Source: Euptelea pleiosperma | Taxonomy: Eukaryota > Streptophyta > Magnoliopsida > Ranunculales > Eupteleaceae | Assembly: GCA_035048495.1 (NCBI GenBank) | Contig: CM068553.1 | Span: 12,083,259-12,147,258 of the forward strand | Direction of reading: 5' to 3' | DNA: 64,000 bases | Shown: one piece after another, positions 55,260 to 64,000 of the stretch | How positions within the stretch are numbered: position 1 is the stretch's first letter | Layout of the letters: every line of letters starts with the position of its first letter | Notes under the pieces: generated by a model | Seen by the model: only the letters and a program-made list of their open reading frames with translations | Databases searched by the model: none | What the model was told of the DNA's origin: nothing | Made by a program: the position numbers and the translations under genes

Positions 55260-58135
55260 TGTAACTCAGAATTGGGGCCTGTTTGGTTGCCTTTTTTGGG
55301 AAATATTATTAAGATGTTTTTTCTTTTCATTATTTAAAAAATAAAAATATCTTGGTCAAAGTCAAATACTGAACTCAAGCATTTTTATATAATTTAAGCA
55401 ACTTGGGCTTGTTTGGGAGAGTTTCTATGTTTTGCAGTGTTTCCAAGAACAAATGCATTAATTAGTTCATTAGATGTAAAGCTGTGGGTTTAAAAATCCT
55501 GTTTGGCGTAGAGTTTTGTGCAGTAAAATGTAAAAAAACTGTGTTTGGGTGTTAATAAAAAATTCTGATTTAAGTTGAAAAAAGATGGCATGCGAGTAAA
55601 TCAGACAACTGGGTTTGTGCCACGTGTCATAAATTTCTTATTGGGTGTCGTGGAGAAGAAAGAAAATAGGGGTGGGTCCCGTATAATTTTCTTTTAGGGA
55701 TAGAAAAGGTCCACTTTCCAAGATGGTTGTTTTTGATCTTCCGTCTTTGCACCACGCTTCTGCTTCTTTCCTTGATTATCTCTCTAACTTAGCTGTCTTC
55801 AAAGAAACCCTCGAGTTTGAAAAAAAAAGCTCTGTTCAAAGAACAGAAAGATAACCGGACAAAAATATGTGTGGTTGATGTTATCGACCGTTGGATGCGA
55901 CAGATTCATGGTCCACTAGGCAACAGCTGCAGGTGGATCGAGGATGTCTTGAATCCAATGGTCAATGCCTCCAATCGTGTACTTTTTTTGTCCGGTTATG
56001 TGGGGTAGCATTTTCCTATTTCTTTTGTTTTTTCCTCTAAGACAAATGAAAGAAGTTTGTTTGAGCAACATTTTTCAAAAGGACCAGGCTCAAGGGACTC
56101 GCCTTTTCACTCGTGCTCTTGAAGCCAGAACCCTTTTAAAAAAAATAAATATAGGAGATAAAATGAGAGGAAGAAGATAATTAGGGTTTTAAAGGGAAGG
56201 GGTGTTTCGCTTTAAATCCAAAATCCATGACCCGACTCGAATACCCATGAATTGACCCAATTACCCAAGATCTAATCTAAAATATGAAAAAAAAATTAAA
56301 AATTAAAAAAAAAAATTTAATATTTTATAATTATCTATAAAGCAAAAGAAAAATCTTTTGTAAAGACACTTTTAATAGTCAATTTCAAATTTAGAAATCA
56401 GCCTGAGCGGTAGTGATTTATGGGCAAAGAAGCAAAATTTTAATTAATTAATATATTTAATTTTAAGACCTTTTCGCGAAGACTCGAAGAAAAATACTTA
56501 AGTTTACTATTTTAAAATTCAAAAGCTTATCAAAAACCTGCCCTAAGAATAGGGCTGCAAAAACGAAGATTTCTACAGATAGTTTATGTCCAACAGGTCC
56601 GTCCAAAGAGAATTTCGAGTTGATTCCACTTAAGTTAGAAAGATAAGTCATCAAGCTTTCGACTTTCATGTTTGGAAATGGGCTTGTTTTGGAGCTCCAA
56701 TAATCAAAAAAACTTGAATTCCTACAAAAATAGGACTACGAAAATTTTGAATATTTAGCGGGAGGCTTTTTCTCATTAAATTTCGTGGAGATCTTAAAAT
56801 TAGGGTTTTTAGTACCAAAATATAGCATCAAATAATATCCATGTTGAGAGATCTACTTCAACCAATACATCAATATACGCAGCAAAGGCTAAAAATCATA
56901 AATCAACATAGATCATTCTCATATTTCCATTCAAATCTCATATATCTAAATACCTTCCGGATCTAAAATAAAAGTCTTATTCCATCTCATGTTTATCAAA
57001 TAATTGAATAAAAATAATTATCATGAAAAGAAATAGAATCTTCTAAGCACTCTTACCCGTAATTTGCTTCGCTCAACACACTGTATCTATAATGATAGGC
57101 ATGAGCTGCTAAGCCCAGTAAGAAAATCAATTTTCCACAGCTCTCATTTACAAATCATGAGAACCTCTGATGCGTCTAGAGTCTTGCACCCACTGATACC
57201 CAAATATGTTTGTTTGAGGTTGTTCGCCATTAAAGTCCTGATGAACTTCCTTAATTACTCTCTAAAATTATCATGCACGTACATCCAATGCATATACGTA
57301 TCATTTAAAACATGCATGAATGTAATGTTCTCATGATTATGACATACAATTATGGTATTCTCATAATCTATTAAGAACATGCTTATAACATAAAGAATCC
57401 AACCATAATCAGGTTAAATAATTTTTTAAAACAATCTATTAAACGACATACAATAATCGTATACATGTATAGGAATCATTTAAATGAAATACACATACAT
57501 GAAATCAAAGCAGAGGCCTCTCAATATAGTCTAGTTAAGAAATGAAAAAAAAAAAAGGAAAGTTGAAAATTAAAGAGATTTTACTCACTCAATTCATCCT
57601 CTCTCTCTCTCTCTCTCTCTCTCCACCAGCACTACTTTCGACACCAAATGATTTTAGACTGAAAGTAGGTTCTCACCAAGAAGGATTGGGAGATCTATAT
57701 AGGGGCGAGGATGCTGGGATGTGGGAGATTGGGACCAATTGTGTTAGGATCCTTGATCCTAAGGCTTTTGACTCACTTTTAGGGGAATTGGATCTTGCCA
57801 ATTATAAATCTTGACTATGATCTTACAATTTTTATCAGAAAAGAAATTAACTAACCTAAATTTTGGAGCAAGGCTGTTTTCTAGCATTCCTCGTACTTAT
57901 GTCCAAATTTTCTTTTTAGAGTAGCCAACAATGGAGATTCCAATATTAAATGACGGTCACTGGTATTAAAAAATGTTTGAAGCTTTCATAACTTTTCTAT
58001 TTTGTTTCATTCTAATTTCGCTAGCGGCCTCTCCAGTTGAAGAAGAGGATGCTAATGGCTGCAAGTACTAAATACACGCTCTTGTAAATCTTTTTTCTTT
58101 ATTAAATGATATCAAATAGGGGTCTGCCTTGGGGT
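55260..58135. other. No gene recognised
   Basis: 2.9 kb of AT-rich sequence. Small plus-strand frames at 55817-56008, 57064-57336 and 57542-57814 have no family resemblance. A (CT)n microsatellite lies at about 57598-57622 and A-rich runs near 56286-56315. It could hold a decayed gene or retroelement that I cannot identify. Confidence 0.4.
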
Positions 58136-58139
58136 GTTG

Positions 58140-58400
58140 AAGGTTCGGTTCCTACCATAATCAAAATTGTCAGTTCTTATCGGTTCTGGTTAATCAGAAC
58201 TGATTGTTTGGTTCCAATCAGTTCTGATTCTGGGTACATCAATTAAAATCTTGAGAATATGACAATTTTAACACTATATTTATATATCGGTTCCGGTTTT
58301 TATTGGATCGGTTCTAATATCAAAGTACACAAAATCAGAACTATTATTATTAGTTCGATTCCAATTCCAGAACTTATTCCAATTCCAGAACACTATATTT
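58140..58400. repeat. GGTTCTGATT foldback-like repeat, second copy
   Basis: GATTGTTTGGTTCCAATCAG and GAATATGACAATTTTAACAC match the piece at 23570-23920. Old and broken. Confidence 0.6.
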
Positions 58401-58506
58401 GTGAAATGCGAGCAAGCAACACTTAATGGAGTTACATATATGCAACCCCACATAAGACAAGAAAGGAATATATATTATGCAGGGCCGCATGTCTACAATT
58501 ATTAAG

Positions 58507-58683
58507 AGAGAATTTTTTAATGGGAGGGATTTTTGAAGCATCGATCATGCGCCAATGATCACGTGCCACATATACACATGGTTACTTTTTAAAAGCAAAG
58601 TCTAAATCATGGGTATATGTGGCGTGTGATCATTGGGCGCACGATCACTTCTTCAAAAATCCTGCCCCTTCAAAAAGTTTCTA
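58507..58683. mobile_element. CACATATACC MITE with 10-bp target duplication
   Basis: Ends AGAGAATTTTTTAATGGGAG and TTCAAAAAGTTTCTA are inverted, with ATTTTTGAAG on the inner flank of both. The target duplication AATTATTAAG is perfect (58497-58506, 58684-58693). Second copy of the element at 8210-8391. Confidence 0.88.
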
Positions 58684-58713
58684 AATTATTAAGGGGTTTA
58701 CAATCTCTTTTTA

Positions 58714-59090
58714 GGGTCAGGATCGGGGGACAACCATTTTGTACAACTATTTTTGGCGGACCCACATAGAAGACAAATCAATGGCTGATTTTTGGTGAGG
58801 ATGATCTCCTCACCATATAGATCACCCCCAAAAAAAAATCAGCCCATTCTGAAATTTCTAACCGTATCAATGTGGTTTTCAAGTTACATGGTAAAAATAG
58901 ACGGTCCATAATTCTTCAACTTCTAAACCAGTCTACGAATATCGGAATGATTTGAATTTTTGTGAGGATGATCTCCTCACCATAGAGATCATCCTCACCA
59001 AAAATCAGCCATTGATTCATCTTCTACCTGGGTCCACCAAATGGTTGTCAAAAATAGTTGTAAAAAATGGTTGTCCCCCGATCCCGACCC
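58714..59090. mobile_element. MITE with GATCTCCTCACC core and 9-bp duplication
   Basis: Ends GGGTCAGGATCGGGGGACAA and TTGTCCCCCGATCCCGACCC are inverted. The target duplication CTCTTTTTA is perfect (58705-58713, 59091-59099). The inner arms carry CTGATTTTTGGTGAGGATGA and TCATCCTCACCAAAAATCAG. This is the clearest Mutator-type signature in the window. Confidence 0.93.
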
Positions 59091-59400
59091 CTCTTTTTAT
59101 CCTTGGCAGCTTATGGACATCTGGCTATGATTTAAGAGTCAGAGTGATGAAGTCAATCTTTGACCAAGTGACCAAAGCGTTATTAGCATCGTCACTATGC
59201 AACAAAAGAATTCCCAAAAATAGGGGTTTTGAATTTAATGGGCACAGAGACAACATCTAAATATAGCCGTTTGAATTGAAAAAGCCTGAACTAGCTTTGC
59301 AGATTTTCCTCATAAACAGTCTTACCTTTTCTGTGAAAATGCACCTAAATTTTACAACGGACAAAATCTTTTCTTAATCTACAAGTTATCCTTAAAATGT

Positions 59401-59718
59401 AGGGTATTTTAATAACCCCCCACCCCCAATTTGAAAGTAATTTGTAATACCACCTTATATTTTCTAACTTTAGGATTATACCCCCCTTGACCTAGTTTAA
59501 CCATCATTTGACTAATATTAAAATGTAACATGCATCATGGGCCTGTTAATGCCCCTAAGAAAAGACCATAATATTACAATTGGAATGCTAACGACGTGTG
59601 ATTCAAGTCCATTTTAACTCAAGTCAACTAGGTCAAGGGGGTAATCTTAAAGTTTTCAAGTATAAGGGGGTATTACAAATTACTTTCAAATTTCAGGGGG
59701 GTGTTACTAAAATACCCT
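59401..59718. mobile_element. Palindromic MITE, AGGGTATTTTA family
   Basis: Ends AGGGTATTTTAATAACCCCC and GGGGTGTTACTAAAATACCCT are inverted. TTTGAAAGTAATTTGTAATA faces TATTACAAATTACTTTCAAA, and TTGACCTAGTT faces AACTAGGTCAA. Flanks share AAATG. Confidence 0.85.
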
Positions 59719-59884
59719 AAAATGAATTTATAAATGGTTTATCACCTTCTTATTTTATCTCCACATTTCAAGTTATTTCGAATAATTTTGATTTTCTCAT
59801 CTAAATGATAAGTGTTGGGGACGATACCAACACACCCTTAGGGTTTGTTTGCCATCATATAGTCACTTTTTAACATGAGTCAAT

Positions 59885-60150
59885 GATACCAATTGTGTTT
59901 ATGCATGGTTGTTGAGAGGAACATAAGAACATTCAGATACTTGGAGAGTTCTATTCAGGAGACTATCATAAGCATCAAGGCCGCTTTCTTTTATTGGGGT
60001 AGCAACTCCCTGAAATGAGAGGTACTTTTTTTAGTGACATGGTGTTTATTTTTTATTTCATATTGAGGAGGTAGTTGGATGGGTTTGTTTCGGTGGCTTG
60101 GTGGTTTCCATTCCTTGTTTCTTGAGATGATCTCGATCTCCTTATATGTA
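59885..60150 (+). mobile_element. LINE 3' end fragment
   Basis: The frame has the LINE tail pattern GNIRTFRYLESSIQETIISI and IKAAFFYWG, then the 3' UTR GAGATGATCTCGATCTCCTT. Same family as the other zf-RVT LINE tails, more truncated. Confidence 0.65.
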
Positions 60151-60312
60151 TACTAGTAGGTGCCCTGTGCCACGACACTTCTCTACAAAGCGTTTGTCAA
60201 AATTGGTTGTGAGTGACTGAGATCCACCGTTCAGTTGGGGATAAGATCTCGGCCCTTCTTTATGAAGCCTATAAAGAGGGGGAGACAATTTCCCTGTTTT
60301 GTTATATAGATT
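60150..60312 (-). repeat. Dispersed repeat, copy 2 (inverted)
   Basis: Reverse complement of the repeat at 6700-6868: GACAATTTCCCTGTTTTGTT, GGCCCTTCTTTATGAAGCCT, AAGCGTTTGTCAAAATTGG. It begins exactly where the LINE fragment ends (TACTAGTAGGTGCCC). Confidence 0.75.
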
Positions 60313-60644
60313 TTTGACTTGTAAAAAACGAACAAAAACAAACATGAGTCAATGATGTCTAAATTAAGTCAATGGTGAATTGCAAAAATTTGAAAGTATA
60401 GGGGTGTTTCTAATTATTTGTTATTATTAGGGGGTGTTTCAAAACTTTTGTCAAAATGAAACTAGAGAATAGAAAGTTAAGACGAGATAATAGGGGTGTC
60501 AACAGATAGTCAAAAATTTAAATAATTGGATATTATTCAAAAAAATTAGATATTAAATTCAGATTCGGATAACTTTTGATATTCGAATACTTTTGATATA
60601 TATATATATATATATGGGTTGAGATAGAATGACTCATGCTATCC

Positions 60645-60989
60645 TTACTAATAGAATGACTAATGGACGTGGGGCCCAAATGCAGATGAGTTAAGAGTTG
60701 ATTTTTGGTGAGGATGATCTCCTCACCATGGAGATCATCCTAACTAAAAATCAGCAATTTTTAAAACTTCTAATCCTATCAAATTTGGACTTAAATTTAA
60801 CAGTGAAATTGGATGGTCAAAAAATTTTCAACTTGCAATCCACTTTTCATAGTACTACAAATGTTGGAATGGGCTGATTTTTTTGTAAGGTTGATATCCA
60901 TGTTGAGAAGAATATCATCACAAAAAATTAGCTCTTAACTCATCGGCACATGGGCCCTACATCCATTAGTCATTATATTATGTATGTCA
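60645..60989. mobile_element. MITE sharing the GATCTCCTCACC core
   Basis: Ends TAATAGAATGACTAATGGAC and CATCCATTAGTCATTATATT are inverted, with GGGGCCCA facing TGGGCCCT. The interior GTTGATTTTTGGTGAGGATG and GATCTCCTCACCATGGAGAT is nearly identical to the element at 58714-59090, but the ends are unrelated. An AT microsatellite precedes it (60597-60615). Confidence 0.75.
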
Positions 60990-61484
60990 ACATAGCACCT
61001 TATGGAATACCATAAGGTTACCCTTATTGAATATTATTCGAATCCAATTTACTTATGGTACTCCTCCTTAAGTTTATTGGATTTGATTTTGATTATTGAT
61101 TAAGACGGATTTCTAAATGAATTCGGATATCGGGTATTTTTTTCAGATTGAGATTCGAATATGCTTATATTTGATTTGAATAATATCCGTTGACAGCCCT
61201 ACAAAGAAGTTATATTATCCCTTTACAACATCAAAAGAAATCTAATAGATTGATTGGTTGTGGTATGTACAAAGACAATCTCCTGGATGATAAAAATCAG
61301 ATTGTTATCATCGTTGATCATGTTGACTTTTGGTACGCAGGAATGGTTGATTGTATGCAGGTCACTAATAGGTGAGTCCTTTTTTAAGCTTTTGTGGTGG
61401 GGCCACCCATTTAAAAAAAAAAAAAAATGCCTGCCATGCCATCCTCTCCGGGCAAGAAAGAATTTGATGTCCACTCGATATCCA

Positions 61485-62045
61485 CCCTTCAAAAGTGCCA
61501 CTTGGCATGTTCATTGGGCCCACCAAACTATGTATGTTTGGCACACTTTTGGTGGACCTACATATCAAAATTAGCCTGATTGGTGATTCCTAATTGCTAG
61601 ATTCATGCATTTGAATAATTAAAAAGACAGAGAGATCTAGAAATGGCAACCTTTGCTTGGGCTATCTATCTATAGACACTATTACAAAGTCAAAATTGGA
61701 GTTGGCGATGATGTGGGCTTCAGACATTGAGGGCAGAACTTTGGTGATGGGGTCCATTATCAACTTTGATGATGGACGAGGTGCAGTCTTAAAGATTATT
61801 GACTGAATTGATGTTTGGCCCATCCCTAGGTAGACCTACCCACCAACAATCAGCCTCATAAGTGATTTCTGACCTTTTGATTTGAGTACCCTAATAAATC
61901 CACCGACTAATCAGGGTGAATTTTGGAATGTAAGTCTATATAGGTATGGACCAAACATTCATAACATCAGTCATCTCCGAAAGTGTGACACATGGCTCAT
62001 ACTGTGGTCCGTCGTCAACATTGATGAGACCCGACAATCACTCAT
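61485..62045. mobile_element. Two degenerate MITEs
   Basis: 61485-61615 is a left arm only (AAGTGCCACTTGGCATG, TTTGGTGGACCTACATATC). 61738-62030 is a whole but eroded G-box-superfamily copy with arms CATTATCAACTTTGATGATG and CGTCGTCAACATTGATG, and core ATGTTTGGCCCATCCCTAGG. Confidence 0.6.
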
Positions 62046-62109
62046 GTGCAATGCATGTCCCGCCCCTAGTTGTTTTAATAGAGTTGCATGGCAATTAGCA
62101 TTGTGAATA

Positions 62110-62410
62110 TGATTCAACTTGGTAAAAGGCATAGATGATGCCTTAAAACAGTCATTATAATGAAAACAACGTCCGATGTAATGGTAATGCTCCAACCCCA
62201 TTACATTATTTTCCATTATAATTATTTTTTTTTAATTGAAAATGAGATAATTATTAAAACGACAGTTATTTTTGAAAATTAATAAAGTATTAACATCTTA
62301 CTAATATTCTGGCCTTTTTATCGAGACTTGACTGATGTGACCCGTTATAACGGTTATAATGGTAACGTTACGGGACTGTTATACTGTTACAATGGACCAT
62401 TTAAAACTTT
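62110..62410. repeat. AACGG foldback element
   Basis: The left TTGGTAAAAGGCATAG region and the right GGACCATTTAAAAC bound a stretch with TGTAATGGTAATGC and GTTATAACGGTTATAATGG. It is a relative of the elements at 10214 and 25928. Confidence 0.5.
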
Positions 62411-64000
62411 AATTTTAAGTGAAGCCAAGTTAAAGAAAATAGGTAAAAAATAAAAAAGAGGTGTAAATCTTCGCGTAAAAGTGAATATGGAAGTAAAAAA
62501 AATTCACTTTTATGGTTAGAAGGTATAATCACCAACATCTCCTATGAAAATTACAAAAAATATTCTTAGAAATTTTTTTTGCAAAACAGTGAAACTCGAT
62601 GCTAACACCCCCAAAACAACTACAAAGCGAAGAATTACTGGAGTTTTGCCTCCTAGCAAAAATTCAATTGCAACAAGATCGAAAAATAATCTTCTTGATT
62701 GCTTATCAAAAAGATTAAATTTTTGAATTTGTGTTATTCCACAGGTTCAAAACAAATTTTTTTTTTTAAATTTGTGTATCAAGATTCCAACTACACAAAT
62801 TTAAAAAATAAAATAAAAAATCAATGGCTTGAACATATGGGACGATGCACTAAAATGTCATTTTAACACCACCCAAAAGTTAATCAAGATCATTCGACAT
62901 CAATCCCAATCTTTATTTATTTATTTTTATTTTTTCCTACATTGCTTAAGAATGTATGCATAGCATATTAATCCTTAACCGTCCAAATTTCATATCTGTT
63001 CGCTTATAAAAAATAATAACTACGAGTGAATGGGTTTAGGTTTTTTTTCTACCTCGATCCCAATTTTATTTTATTTAATTTTTGTTAACAAAAAAAAGAT
63101 TAAATAAAATAAAATTGGGATCGAGGTAGAAAAAAAACTTAAACCCGTTTTATTCATTCAAATTTCATACCCATTCGCTTATAAAAATAAATTATGAGTG
63201 AACGGGTTTAGTTTTTTATTTATTTATTTTTCTTTTTATCTTTTTGAAATCATAGAATGTTCATCTTTAACCATCAAAATTTTGAGCCTATGTATTTTTT
63301 TTTACCTATAGAAAAAAAATAATAACTTATTAAAAAAAAAGATTTAGATTTTAATCAAGTGAGACAAATATGTTAACCTAGGAAAGCCCTAAAAAAAAAA
63401 AAAAATCAGCTAGTCATATATTAGGGATGGTGGGTGATTTGGACATATCAGAAAAATACTACGTCCACTCATGTCATTTCAAAAGAAAACGGCCACTTTT
63501 GAAACCCTAATTCCGTCTTTTTTACCGTTTTTTACCGAGAATGGAGAAAAAGTGACCGTCTTTGGTCTTGTCACTTAGCAGAGGAAGAGAGAGAAAAACT
63601 AGCCAACCATGCTTTGATATCCATGTGGTTAGGATTTTTCGGGACGTGGTGCTTCCCGAATGACCCAAATCTAATTAGGGAACTATATAAATCAAACTTT
63701 TCATTTTTTATTTTTTTTACTCACCTAAATATAGGGTGAATTACTACGACCTCCTCTTCACTTTGAGAATTTATTAAAACCCCTTATATTGTTAGTCAAT
63801 GTCATTGACTTTATGAAAAACCCACATGCAAGTCCCATCAAATAACCACTATCTCATTATTGAGAAGACTTGTAATACCTAGAAATCTTTTGATGTTGAT
63901 ACCTTCTTTTATGTTTGATGTTTTCTTTTCCCCAAGGTGAAAATACATTTGTTGTAACATTACACCATGGTTAAATAAATAATTAAAATATATTTTTATT
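62411..64000. other. AT-rich tail, no gene
   Basis: Apart from the hairpin, this holds poly-A and poly-T runs and short frames (for example 62544-62726, lysine-rich) with no recognisable family. Confidence 0.5.
63032..63146. repeat. Near-perfect 115-bp hairpin
   Basis: The left arm from GGGTTTAGGTTTTTTTTCTA through CCTCGATCCCAATTTTATTT is mirrored by AAATAAAATTGGGATCGAGG and TAGAAAAAAAACTTAAACCC. There is about one mismatch over 48 paired bases, around a small TTTGTTAACAAA loop. The hairpin is flanked by a direct repeat of about 55 bases (TTCGCTTATAAAAA to GAGTGAA(T/C)GGGTTTA) at about 62984-63038 and 63158-63212. Confidence 0.9.

Noticed and set aside
57542..57814. Possible small gene after the (CT)n repeat
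   Set aside because: The first half is microsatellite-coded and the second half matches no family I know; no splice or homology support.

Overview
The window is nuclear DNA of a flowering plant. It has spliced genes with GT-AG introns, a chloroplast-targeted fatty-acid enzyme, an aperture-pollen protein and cell-wall and polyamine genes, sparsely set in a sea of transposons (LINEs, a SINE, LTR elements, a hAT relic and dozens of palindromic MITEs). The species cannot be named from the sequence. Gene density is low: four protein-coding genes in 64 kb.

Genes in order: (1) an INAPERTURATE POLLEN1-like DOG1-domain gene on the minus strand (4293-5207), apparently with a tiny first exon and a GC-AG intron; (2) an intronless polyamine/amino-acid transporter of the LAT/PUT family on the minus strand (11697-13106); (3) an intronless GT47 exostosin-family glycosyltransferase on the plus strand (26756-28099); (4) a complete eight-exon plastid 3-ketoacyl-ACP synthase III on the minus strand (28726-43086), tail to tail with the glycosyltransferase, its introns swollen by repeats up to 4.5 kb. 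The four act in unrelated processes (pollen aperture patterning, polyamine uptake, wall polysaccharide synthesis, initiation of plastid fatty-acid synthesis). No operon-like logic is expected.

Everything else is repeat-derived or unrecognised. 1-798 is the end of an LTR retroelement with a tRNA-iMet-like primer site. 5.3-15.8 kb, 21.9-26.2 kb and 50.8-62.4 kb are packed with long palindromic MITEs. 16.8-17.4 kb is a recent 302-bp tandem duplication. 17.7-18.8 kb is a broken hAT transposase C-terminus. 46.6-50.6 kb is a decayed LINE interrupted by a small non-autonomous LTR element with a 5-bp target duplication. A tRNA-type SINE (43787-43991) and a 195-bp 5'-truncated LINE (44870-45064) carry clear 15-bp target duplications. 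62.4-64 kb is AT-rich with a near-perfect 115-bp hairpin.

The most unusual signal is the MITE population. Many copies share a conserved palindromic core with a G-box (GCCACGTGGC) in each arm, yet the outer arms differ from copy to copy while staying self-complementary within each copy. Several copies show 9-10-bp target duplications, pointing to Mutator-type mobilisation. No Mutator transposase gene is visible in the window.
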